NCBI RefSeq assembly: GCF_001864895.1
Contig: NZ_MJGO01000039.1
Coordinates: 252,206-316,205, forward strand
Direction: 5' to 3'
Length of the DNA: 64,000 bases
From: Curtobacterium sp. MCBA15_009
Lineage (GTDB): Bacteria > Actinomycetota > Actinomycetes > Actinomycetales > Microbacteriaceae
Under the pieces are notes generated by a model, which was given only the letters and a program-made list of their open reading frames with translations, did not search any database and was not told where the DNA came from. Both the position numbers and the translations under genes were made by a program. This document shows positions 51,154-59,193 of the stretch, one piece after another. How positions within the stretch are numbered: the stretch's first letter is position 1; every line of letters begins with the position of its first letter.

Positions 51154-52614
51154 GTGGAGCACTGGCTCACCGTCGCGATCACCGTCCTGCTCGTCCTGCT
51201 GGACCTGGCGATCCGCGTCTTCTCGATCATCTACGTCCCGATCAACCGCAAGCCGCAGACCGCGACCGCATGGCTGCTCGCGATCTTCCTCATCCCCTAC
51301 ATCGGCTTCATCGTCTTCCTCGTCATCGGGTCGACGAAACTGCCCCGCGCCCGCCGCGAGAAGCAGACCGAGATCAACGCGTACATCCTCGAGCAGACCG
51401 AGGGCATCGAGCGGGTCCGCCGTGACCACCCGTGGCCGGGTTGGCTCGAAGGGGTCACCCGGCTGAACCGGGAGCTCGGTGCCATGCCGCTCGTCGGCGG
51501 CAACTCCGCGGAGCTCTACCCGGACTCGGTGGAGTCCATCGCCGAGATGACCCGGGCGATCGACCAGTCCCGACGGTTCGTGCACGTCGAGTTCTACATC
51601 GCCACCCTCGACGACACCACGCGCCCGTTCTTCGACGCCCTCGCCCGGGCGCAGGCCCGCGGCGTCACCGTCCGGTTCCTGCTCGACCACTGGGCCAGCC
51701 GCGGCTACCCGGGCTACAAGGACACGCTCGCGTTCCTCGACCAGGCCGGCATCGCGTGGCACCTCATGCTCCCGCTGCTGCCGCTGCAGGGGAAGTTCCA
51801 GCGCCCCGACCTGCGCAACCACCGGAAGATCATGGTCATCGACGGCTCGGTGGCGTTCACCGGGTCGCAGAACCTGATCGACGCCTCGTACGACCTCAAG
51901 TCGCACATCGAGAAGGGCATGGTCTACAAGGACCTGTTCGCCCGGTTCGAGGGCCCGGTCGTCGCCGGCCTCAACGCCCTGTTCGTCACCGACTGGTACA
52001 GCGAGACCGACGAACTGCTGCTGCGCGAGAGCGATCCCGTGCAGCGCGCCGACCGCGGTGACGCGCTCGACTGCCAGGTCGTGCCGTCCGGCCCCGGCTT
52101 CGACGGCGAGAACAACCTGCGCCTGTTCAACGCGCTGCTGTACTCGGCGCAGGAGAAGGTGTCGATCACCTCGCCGTACTTCGTGCCGGACGACTCGATG
52201 CTCTACGCGATCACCACGACCGCGCAGCGCGGCGTCGAGGTCGAGCTCTTCGTCGGCGAGCTCGGCGACCACGCGATGACCTGGCACGCGCAGCGGTCCT
52301 ACTACGAGGCGCTCCTGCGCGCCGGTGTCCGCATCTGGCTGTACCGCGCCCCGACGATCCTGCACGCGAAGCACTTCACGATCGACGACGAGGTCTCGGT
52401 CATCGGCTCGAGCAACATGGACATGCGGTCCTTCAGCCTGAACCTCGAGGTCTCCGTGATGGTCCGCGGCCACCGCTTCGTCGACGCGCTGCGCGAGGTG
52501 CAGCAGGCCTACAAGGAGCACAGCTTCGAGCTGACGCTCGACGCCTGGCTCGACCGGCCGCGCCGCTCGCAGGTGCTCGACAACGTCGCGCGGCTCACGG
52601 CGGCGCTGCAGTAG
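51154..52614 (+). CDS. cls: Cardiolipin synthase, phospholipase D type
   Basis: A 486-residue membrane enzyme that condenses two phosphatidylglycerols to cardiolipin and glycerol. Two N-terminal helices (about residues 5-25 and 38-58, the PLDc_N segment) precede two HKD motifs: HRKIMVIDGSVAFTGSQN (about 228) and HAKHFTIDDEVSVIGSSN (about 407). Both are intact. The start is a GTG. It lies 37 bases after YajQ. A repeat-rich non-coding region follows. Confidence 0.95.
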   Translation: MEHWLTVAITVLLVLLDLAIRVFSIIYVPINRKPQTATAWLLAIFLIPYIGFIVFLVIGSTKLPRARREKQTEINAYILEQTEGIERVRRDHPWPGWLEGVTRLNRELGAMPLVGGNSAELYPDSVESIAEMTRAIDQSRRFVHVEFYIATLDDTTRPFFDALARAQARGVTVRFLLDHWASRGYPGYKDTLAFLDQAGIAWHLMLPLLPLQGKFQRPDLRNHRKIMVIDGSVAFTGSQNLIDASYDLKSHIEKGMVYKDLFARFEGPVVAGLNALFVTDWYSETDELLLRESDPVQRADRGDALDCQVVPSGPGFDGENNLRLFNALLYSAQEKVSITSPYFVPDDSMLYAITTTAQRGVEVELFVGELGDHAMTWHAQRSYYEALLRAGVRIWLYRAPTILHAKHFTIDDEVSVIGSSNMDMRSFSLNLEVSVMVRGHRFVDALREVQQAYKEHSFELTLDAWLDRPRRSQVLDNVARLTAALQ

Positions 52615-53018
52615 CGGCGCGGGAGCGCGCGGTGGTTGCAGTTCCGCGCGTGGGTGGCAGTTCCGCGCGTAGTCAGGTCTTTCGCGCGTGGTCAGGTCTT
52701 TCGCGCGTAGGAGGGCGGAAGTTCCGTCCCCCTACGCGCGATTCTTCTTTCCACGTCGCGCGCGATGGGACGGAACGTGCGGGGGCGGGTGACGCGCGGG
52801 GGCAGTTCCGCGCGCGGGTGGCAGTTCCGCGCGTGGTCAGGTCTTCCGCGCATAGGAGGGCGGAAGTTCCGTCCCCCAACGCGCGATTCTTCTCTCCACG
52901 TCGCGCGCGATGGGACGGAACGTCCGGACAGCCGGGAGGCGCGGCACCCGACCGGCAGGCCACCACCAGCCCGGCAGCCGCTCACGTCCACTGCGGACTG
53001 CCGCGCCGACCGGGTGGG
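52615..53018. repeat. Non-coding region with a duplicated hairpin element
   Basis: This 404-base gap has no gene. It holds two copies of one element: 52638-52778 and 52802-52923. Copy 1 carries one extra unit of about 19 bases (GTGGTCAGGTCTTTCGCGC). Each copy contains arms GTTCCGTCCC and GGGACGGAAC (52721-52730/52767-52776 and 52866-52875/52912-52921) with inner CGCGCG arms, so each could fold into a long hairpin. Also present: CCGGGAGGCGCGGC near 52932. Confidence 0.85.
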
Positions 53019-54134
53019 TCAGCGCACCGGGACCAGGCTGGCCAGGGCACCCACCACACGCTCGAATGGGCCGCGCCCGAGGAACCGACGCCAGAGCATC
53101 GCGAACACCACGGAACCGAGGGCGAACCAGACCCACGCCTCGCCGGACTCCGGGTACTCGGGTAGCAGCGCGATGACGACGAGGTGCCCCGAGTAGATCG
53201 TCAGCGGCATCGACCCGACCGCGGCGAGCGGGAACGCGATGCGCTCGGCGGTTCGGCCGTGCCCGTCGAACACCAGGGTGCAGAGTGCGATGACGGCGAC
53301 CGCGACACCGGTGGTCCCGACCACGTCGACGATCGACGACGAGTGGTCGCGCGGCGACAGGAAGAGCTGCGCGAGGGCCTCGGCGGGCGTGGAGCCCTCG
53401 CCCGCGTACGGCACACCGGGGAACGCCCACGCAGCGTCGGGAGGGGTCGGCGCCAGGAGCGCACCGGCGACGGAGGCCACGACCGCGGCCACGCTGCCGG
53501 ACGCGAGGAGCGCGACCTGCCGGCCCCGGGCCTCCAGGCCGCTGCGCGCGACCGCGAGACCGACCAGCACGTACGCCAGGAACGTGACCACCGGGTAGAC
53601 CAGACCGAGTTGGACGCCGATCATGTCGGCGCCCGAGTAGGCGGGGGCGATCGCCAGCGCGACGAGGGGTGACAGCAGCGCGCAGACGGCGGCGATGGTG
53701 AGCAGTGCCGCCGGACGGAGGCGGAGCACCGGCACCACCAGCAGGAACAGCGCACCGTAGGTCGGCAGGATCACGTAGACCGGGGTGTCGAGCGCCATGA
53801 GCGCGAAGCCGATGAGGACGACCGCGACCGCACGGATCGCGAGCCGGGCGCGGACCCGTCCGATGGTCGGGGGTCCCGGCGGTTCGGTCCGGCCGCTCGT
53901 CAGGCCGATCGACACCCCGGCGAGGACCGCGAACAGGGTGGAGGGCCGGCCGTGCGCGACCGCGGACCACGTGGCCGGGTCCGTCCAGTCGAGCGCGTCG
54001 GCGATGTCGCCGATGTGCGCGGCCATCATGCTGAGCAGGGCGATCGCCCGCGCGACGTCGACCCCCTGCAGCCGCACGGCGCAGACGGACGCGCCCCGCA
54101 CCGCTCGGAGCGGGACGGGGCGCGTGTCGGTCAT
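53019..54134 (-). CDS. Heparan-acetyltransferase-like (DUF418/DUF1624-like) membrane protein
   Basis: A 371-residue integral membrane protein with about 10 helices. RLQGVDVARAIALLSMMAAHIGD at the N-terminus is typical of the acyltransferase-like DUF1624/DUF418 group related to heparan-alpha-glucosaminide N-acetyltransferase. Later MPLTIYSGHLVVIALLPE is the conserved His-containing helix. It may transfer an acyl group across the membrane to a sugar or lipid. It starts 5 bases after the ferredoxin-NADP reductase stop and is likely co-transcribed with it. Confidence 0.82.
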   Translation of the reverse strand: MTDTRPVPLRAVRGASVCAVRLQGVDVARAIALLSMMAAHIGDIADALDWTDPATWSAVAHGRPSTLFAVLAGVSIGLTSGRTEPPGPPTIGRVRARLAIRAVAVVLIGFALMALDTPVYVILPTYGALFLLVVPVLRLRPAALLTIAAVCALLSPLVALAIAPAYSGADMIGVQLGLVYPVVTFLAYVLVGLAVARSGLEARGRQVALLASGSVAAVVASVAGALLAPTPPDAAWAFPGVPYAGEGSTPAEALAQLFLSPRDHSSSIVDVVGTTGVAVAVIALCTLVFDGHGRTAERIAFPLAAVGSMPLTIYSGHLVVIALLPEYPESGEAWVWFALGSVVFAMLWRRFLGRGPFERVVGALASLVPVR

Positions 54135-54139
54135 CGTGG

Positions 54140-55510
54140 TCAGTTGCTCGGCACGTCGACGCGGCCGAGCGAGACGTCGATCATCTCGTCGCGCGGCACG
54201 ACCTTGATCCGCTCGCGACCCTCGGCAGCGCCGAGTGCCTGCTCGTGGGTGTCGAGGTGGTGCCAGCCGTCGAGGTCCGTGTACTCGACGCCGCGCGAGC
54301 GCAGCAGGGCCGGGATCGCCTCGTCGGAGGGGTCCTCCGGCGTCCACCAGCTCGCCTGGTCCGTGACGATGTGCTGCACGGTCTCCATCGCGTCGGACTT
54401 CGTGTGCCCGATGAGGCCGACCGGACCGCGCTTGATCCAGCCGGTCGCGTAGACGCCGGGGATCTGCTGGTTGTCGTCGTCGAGGACCTGGCCCTCGTGG
54501 TTCGGGATGACGCCGTGACGCTCGTCGAACGGCACGTCGGGCAGCGGGGAACCGAAGTACCCGACGGCACGGTACGCGGCCTGGATCGGGATCTCGCGGA
54601 TCTCACCGGTGCCCTCGACGCCGCCCTGGCCGTTCGGCCGCGTGCGCTCGTACCGGATGGCCGTCAGCGTGCCGTCCTCGCCGACGAACTCGACGGGCTT
54701 CGCGTAGAAGTGCAGGTGCAGCCGTCGGCTCGCCTGCCCGGTCTCGCGCGTGCGCCACTGCTCGAGCACGCGGTTGATCACCATGACCTGCTTGTTCGTC
54801 GCGATCGCGGTCTTCGACGCCTCGTCGTGGTCGAAGTCCTCGTCGTAGACGATCATGTCGACGTCGCGGACCTCGCCGAGCTCGCGGAGCTCGAGCGGCG
54901 TGAACTTGACCTGCGCCGGGCCGCGGCGGCCGAAGACGTGCACGTCGGTGACCGGGCTCGCCTTGAGGCCCTGGTAGACGTTGTCCGGGATCTCGGTGGG
55001 CAGCAGGTCGTCGGCGTGCTTCGCGAGCATGCGGGAGACGTCGAGGGCCACGTTGCCCACGCCGATCACCGCGACGCTCTCGGCCGTCAGGGGCCAGGTG
55101 CGCGGGACGTCGGGGTGGCCGTCGAACCAGCTCACGAAGTCGGCTGCGCCGTACGAGCCCTCGAGGTCGACCCCGGGGATGTCGAGGTCGGCGTCCTTGA
55201 TCGCACCCGTCGAGAACACGACCGCGTTGTAGTGCTTCTTGAGGTCGTCGAGGGTGATGTCCTCGCCGTACCGGACGTTGCCGAACAGCCGGACGACGCC
55301 GCTGTCCAGCACGTCGCGGAGGGCGTTGATGATGCCCTTGATGCGCGGGTGGTCCGGGGCGACGCCGTACCGGACCAGGCCGTAGGGGGCGGGGAGCTGC
55401 TCGAACAGGTCGATCGACACGTCGTGGCCGCGGGCTTCGCGCAGCAGGATGTCCGCGGCGTAGATGCCGGCGGGGCCGGCGCCGACGATGGCGAGTCGGA
55501 GGGTGGGCAC
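54140..55510 (-). CDS. Ferredoxin/adrenodoxin-NADP+ reductase, FprA-like
   Basis: A 456-residue FAD enzyme of the adrenodoxin-reductase type. The FAD site is AIVGAGPAGIYAADIL at the N-terminus, the NADP site IGVGNVALDVSRML near residue 160, and GWIKRGPVGLIGHTKSDA near 385 is the family C-terminal signature. It passes electrons between NADPH and ferredoxin, for example to cytochrome P450s. The GTG at 55510 has GGAGA 6 bases upstream and is chosen over the longer frame. It lies 79 bases after the polyprenyl synthase gene. Confidence 0.94.
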   Translation of the reverse strand: MPTLRLAIVGAGPAGIYAADILLREARGHDVSIDLFEQLPAPYGLVRYGVAPDHPRIKGIINALRDVLDSGVVRLFGNVRYGEDITLDDLKKHYNAVVFSTGAIKDADLDIPGVDLEGSYGAADFVSWFDGHPDVPRTWPLTAESVAVIGVGNVALDVSRMLAKHADDLLPTEIPDNVYQGLKASPVTDVHVFGRRGPAQVKFTPLELRELGEVRDVDMIVYDEDFDHDEASKTAIATNKQVMVINRVLEQWRTRETGQASRRLHLHFYAKPVEFVGEDGTLTAIRYERTRPNGQGGVEGTGEIREIPIQAAYRAVGYFGSPLPDVPFDERHGVIPNHEGQVLDDDNQQIPGVYATGWIKRGPVGLIGHTKSDAMETVQHIVTDQASWWTPEDPSDEAIPALLRSRGVEYTDLDGWHHLDTHEQALGAAEGRERIKVVPRDEMIDVSLGRVDVPSN

Positions 55511-55589
55511 TGTTCGTCTCCAGTTCGTTCGGGTGGGGGTTCCCGGGTGCGTCCGCTCGGCCACCGTGCGGTGCCGACGCGGACGGTGT

Positions 55590-56666
55590 TCAGCGGCTGC
55601 GGTCGACGACGGACTCGGCGAAGCGGGTCAGCGCCTTCTTCACCGTGCCGTCCGGCAGCGGGGCGAGCGCGTCGACGGCTTCGTGCGCCCAGGCCACGGC
55701 GACCGCGCGCGTCGCCGCGGTGGCCTCGTGCTCGCGGAGCGCGGCGACGGCGGACTGGTACGGCTCCGAGCCGACGGCGTCGTCCGGGGCGCCGTTGACG
55801 TCACGGTCGATGCGCTCGACCAGGTCGTGCGCGGACGGGTCCGTGGCGGCGAGCCGGCGGAGCTGCAGCAGCGGCAGCGTGTCGACGCCGGCGCGCAGGT
55901 CGTTGCCGGCGATCTTGCCCGTCTTGTCGGTGGCGGGCGCGAGGTCGATGACGTCGTCGACGAGCTGGAAGGCGACGCCGACCTTCTCGCCGAAGGTGCC
56001 GACCGCGTCGAGGTACGAGCGGTCCGCGCCGGAGAACATCACTCCGGCGCGCGCCGCGGTGGCGATGAGCGAACCGGTCTTGTCGCTGAGCACCTGGATG
56101 TAGTGCTGCACCGGGTCGTCGTCGGGCTGCGGCCCCGTGGTCTCGTGCAGCTGGCCCATGCAGAGACGCTGGAAGGTCTCCGCCTGCATCCGGATGCCCT
56201 CGGTGCCGAGGTCGGCCGTGATGAGGCTGGCGCGGGCGAAGAGCAGGTCGCCGGTCAGGATCGCGACGTTGTTGCCGTAGGTGATCTGTGCGGCGGGCAC
56301 GCCGCGGCGGACGGGTGCCTCGTCCATCACGTCGTCGTGGTAGAGCGACGCGAGGTGGGTCGTCTCGATGCTGACGGCGGCCTTCACCACGGCGTCGGTC
56401 ACGCCGTTGCCGAGCTGCGCGATGAGGAGCGTCAGCGTCGGACGGATGCGCTTGCCGCCGGCCGACAACAGGTAACGGCTGGTGGTGTCTGCCAGGGTGT
56501 CGGTGGAGCGCATGGCGTCCTCGAGGCCCTGTTCGACGAGTTCGAGTCCGTCGTCGACGGCCGCGATGAAGCGGCGGTCGGCGGGCGTGGCGAACAACCG
56601 CTCGCCGATGCCCAGCGAGGCGCGCAGGCTCGGTGCACGACGTGCGACCGGGACGCTCGGGTTCAA
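55590..56666 (-). CDS. Polyprenyl diphosphate synthase
   Basis: A trans-isoprenyl diphosphate synthase of about 358 residues, which builds the C35-C50 side chain. The first Asp-rich motif is LYHDDVMDEAPVRRG, the second AFQLVDDVIDLAP; both are complete. GGKRIRPTL binds substrate. The neighbours menG and menF make a menaquinone tail the likely product. The start is unclear: TTG at 56664-56666 with GGAG 6 bases upstream gives NPSVPVARRAP and is preferred. It follows menG by 31 bases. Confidence 0.92.
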   Translation of the reverse strand: MNPSVPVARRAPSLRASLGIGERLFATPADRRFIAAVDDGLELVEQGLEDAMRSTDTLADTTSRYLLSAGGKRIRPTLTLLIAQLGNGVTDAVVKAAVSIETTHLASLYHDDVMDEAPVRRGVPAAQITYGNNVAILTGDLLFARASLITADLGTEGIRMQAETFQRLCMGQLHETTGPQPDDDPVQHYIQVLSDKTGSLIATAARAGVMFSGADRSYLDAVGTFGEKVGVAFQLVDDVIDLAPATDKTGKIAGNDLRAGVDTLPLLQLRRLAATDPSAHDLVERIDRDVNGAPDDAVGSEPYQSAVAALREHEATAATRAVAVAWAHEAVDALAPLPDGTVKKALTRFAESVVDRSR

Positions 56667-56697
56667 GTGCTGCTCCGTCTTCGGGTGGTCGGACCGG

Positions 56698-57486
56698 TCA
56701 GTCGGCGGGGTCGACGCGCGGCTGCTCGCCGGTGGCCTGGTGGTCGCGGCGCGCCTTCGCGCGTCGTGCTGCCGACTCGCGGACCGTGTCGGCCACGGGC
56801 TTCCGCCCACGGTGCAGTGCGACGATGCCGGCGGTGAGGTTGCGGTAGGCGACCACGGAGAACCCGACGCCGCGCAGCCACTGGGTCAGGACCTGCTGGT
56901 CGGGCCACGCGTCGATGGACTCGGCGAGGTAGCGGTAGGCGGCCGGGTTGCTGCTCGACAGCCGGGCGATGCCGGGGAGCACCCGCTTGAGGTAGGTGCC
57001 GTAGCCGACGCGCAGCAGCGCACGCGGCGGCGTCGAGAACTCGCAGATGACGACGCGGCCACCGGGCTTGAGGACCCGGAGCATCTCGGCGAGCGCCTGC
57101 TTCGGGTCGTTGACGTTGCGCAGGCCGAACGAGATCGTGACGGCGTCGAAGGTGTCGTCGTCGAACGGCAGGCGCTCGGCGTCGCCCTCGACGAAGGTGA
57201 TCTCGGGGTGACGCTCACGCCCGACGGCGATCATGCCGGCCGACAGGTCGAGTGCGGTGACCTCGGCACCCTTCTTCGCGAAGGCAGCGGCGCTCGTGCC
57301 GGTGCCGGCCGCGATGTCCAGCACCTTCTCGCCGGGTTGCGGGTCGATCGCCCGGACCGTCGCGACGCGCCACAGCGGGGCGTTGCCCGCCGACAGGATG
57401 TCGTTCGTGAGGTCGTACTTGGCCGCGACGTCGTCGAACATCGCCGCCACCTCGTCCGGCCGCTTGTTCAGGTCCGCTCTGCTCAC
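56698..57486 (-). CDS. menG: Demethylmenaquinone methyltransferase
   Basis: A 262-residue UbiE/MenG methyltransferase for the last step of menaquinone synthesis. It contains [46 protein letters not shown] and [17 protein letters not shown], all family signatures. A short basic C-terminal tail follows. The GTG at 57486 sits 7 bases after TAGGAT. It is followed by the polyprenyl synthase gene and diverges from menF. Confidence 0.95.
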   Translation of the reverse strand: MSRADLNKRPDEVAAMFDDVAAKYDLTNDILSAGNAPLWRVATVRAIDPQPGEKVLDIAAGTGTSAAAFAKKGAEVTALDLSAGMIAVGRERHPEITFVEGDAERLPFDDDTFDAVTISFGLRNVNDPKQALAEMLRVLKPGGRVVICEFSTPPRALLRVGYGTYLKRVLPGIARLSSSNPAAYRYLAESIDAWPDQQVLTQWLRGVGFSVVAYRNLTAGIVALHRGRKPVADTVRESAARRAKARRDHQATGEQPRVDPAD

Positions 57487-57493
57487 ACCAACG

Positions 57494-57499
57494 ATCCTA
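57494..57499 (-). promoter_or_regulatory. -10 box of leaderless menG
   Basis: TAGGAT on the minus strand, 7 bases from the GTG at 57486. Confidence 0.55.
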
Positions 57500-57591
57500 G
57501 AGGTCCCGGCCGGACGTTCACCGGACTCGCAGCGACCCGGGCGGTGCGCGCGGGACGTCGGGCGGTCGCGGAGCCGGGACACCGCCCGTGC

Positions 57592-57679
57592 ACGGCCCCG
57601 TCACCGACCGCGTACGGCCCGGTCACCGACCGCGCACGGCCCCGTCGCCGACGGCGCACGGGCCTGTCGCCGTCCGCGC
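57592..57679. repeat. Four 22-base tandem repeats upstream of menF
   Basis: Four head-to-tail copies of ACGGCCCCGTCACCGACCGCGY, each 22 bases, diverging toward menF. The last copy ends at the -10 box of menF, so it covers the -35 region. 22 bases is about two helical turns, so the copies face the same side of DNA. Confidence 0.85.
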
Positions 57680-57680
57680 G

Positions 57681-57686
57681 TAGCAT
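57681..57686 (+). promoter_or_regulatory. -10 box of leaderless menF
   Basis: TAGCAT, 7 bases before the GTG at 57694. The tandem repeats end just upstream. Confidence 0.55.
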
Positions 57687-57693
57687 CGGACCC

Positions 57694-58953
57694 GTGACCC
57701 GAACCACCACGGCGGCGCCCCCGCTGACGGTCTCGACCCGGATCCTCGACGACCCGGGCGCCGTCCTCCGACACACCCTCCGCGACCGTCCGCTCGCCTT
57801 CGTCCGGAACGGCGACGGCATCGCCGGCATCGGCGAGGCGCTCCGGTTCACCTTCACCGGCCCGGACCGGATGCGCGACGCGGCGGCCGCCTGGCGCGCC
57901 GTCGTCGCGTCCGCGACCGTGGACGACCCGGTGCAGCTGCGCGGCTCCGGCCTGGTGGCGTTCGGGTCGTTCGCCTTCGCCGACGACTCGGCAGAGGAGA
58001 GCGTGCTCATCGTGCCGCGTGTCGTCATCGGCCGTCGCCGGGGCAAGGCCTGGCTCACCGCGATCGACACGACCGCCGGCGCCGAGCCGCTCGCGTTCTC
58101 GCGCACCTCGGTGCCCGTCCCCCTCGTCGGACCGCACGTGTCCGTCGCGCTGCGGGCCGGACACACCGACGAGGCCGCGTACGCCGCCGCCGTCGACGAG
58201 GCCGTCCACCGGATCGTCGCCGGTGAGGCGCAGAAGGTCGTGCTCGCGCGCGACCTGGTCGGCACCCTGCCCGACGGCGCCGACCGGCGTGCGGTGCTCC
58301 TCGACCTCGCGGCGTCCTACCCGCAGTGCGTCGTGTTCGCCGTCGACGGGCTCGTCGGGGCGACGCCGGAGACCCTCGCGCGGACGGACGGCACCCGACT
58401 GACCGCCCGGGTGCTCGCCGGCAGCGCGGCGCGCGGCGACGACGAGGTCTCCGACCGCGCCGCGGCCGAGGCCCTCGCGTCGAGCGCGAAGGACGTCGAG
58501 GAGCACGCCTTCGCGATCGACAGCCTGCTCGCGGCGCTCCGGCCGCTCGCGACCGACCTGCGGGCCGATGCCGAGCCGTTCCGGTTGCAGCTGCCGAACC
58601 TGTGGCACCTGGCGACCGACGTGCAGGCGACGCTGCCGCCGGACACGACCTCGCTCGACGTGGCGGACGCCCTGCACCCGACGGCCGCGGTCGCCGGCAC
58701 GCCGACCGACGTCGCCGTGCGCCTGGTCGCCGAGCTCGAGGGCGTCGACCGCGGGCGGTACGCCGGGCCCGTCGGCTGGATGAGCGCGACGGGTGACGGC
58801 GAGTGGATGCTCGCCCTGCGGAGCGCCCGCATCGACGACGACGGCACGGTTCGCGCGTGGGCCGGCGCCGGGATCGTCGCCGGGTCCGACCCGGCGCGCG
58901 AGGTCGCCGAGACCGCCCTGAAGTTCCGCCCGATCGCCGACGCCCTGGCCTGA
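57694..58953 (+). CDS. menF: Isochorismate synthase
   Basis: A 419-residue chorismate-utilising enzyme making isochorismate for menaquinone. The C-terminal half has the MST-family core: GEAQKVVLARDL, VLAGSAARGDD, DVEEHAFAIDSL, HPTAAVAGTP and YAGPVGWMSATGDGEW. A salicylate or siderophore isochorismate synthase would be similar, but the menD, menE and menB genes on the other side settle it. GTG start by leaderless spacing. It converges on menD with a hairpin between. Confidence 0.92.
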   Translation: MTRTTTAAPPLTVSTRILDDPGAVLRHTLRDRPLAFVRNGDGIAGIGEALRFTFTGPDRMRDAAAAWRAVVASATVDDPVQLRGSGLVAFGSFAFADDSAEESVLIVPRVVIGRRRGKAWLTAIDTTAGAEPLAFSRTSVPVPLVGPHVSVALRAGHTDEAAYAAAVDEAVHRIVAGEAQKVVLARDLVGTLPDGADRRAVLLDLAASYPQCVVFAVDGLVGATPETLARTDGTRLTARVLAGSAARGDDEVSDRAAAEALASSAKDVEEHAFAIDSLLAALRPLATDLRADAEPFRLQLPNLWHLATDVQATLPPDTTSLDVADALHPTAAVAGTPTDVAVRLVAELEGVDRGRYAGPVGWMSATGDGEWMLALRSARIDDDGTVRAWAGAGIVAGSDPAREVAETALKFRPIADALA

Positions 58954-59084
58954 CGACGGCCGGGAGGCGCGGCGCACGCCCGTCACGTCGGCCGCGGCCC
59001 GACGCGGTGCGGCTGGGCGAGACGCCACGGCCCGCGTGGACCGCCGCTCAGTCGGAGGCTCCGTGCGGTCCGCGCCCCGGTACG

Positions 59085-59118
59085 GCCGTCGCGCCCCGAC
59101 TCACCGGGGCGCGACGGC
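59085..59118. terminator. Terminator between menF and menD
   Basis: GCCGTCGCGCCCCG pairs with CGGGGCGCGACGGC around a 6-base loop, between convergent menF and menD. It can act on both strands. The remaining 240-base gap also contains CGGCCGGGAGGCGCGGC near 58957. Confidence 0.75.
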
Positions 59119-59193
59119 TGTGAGCGGGCGCGGTGCTGCCGGATCGCACCCGGGCGCGCAGTGACGGTGCGACGCTCCGCCGGGCATCCCCGG

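Noticed and set aside
57592-57679. Tandem repeats considered as a CRISPR array
   Set aside because: Repeats are contiguous without spacers and no cas genes are near.
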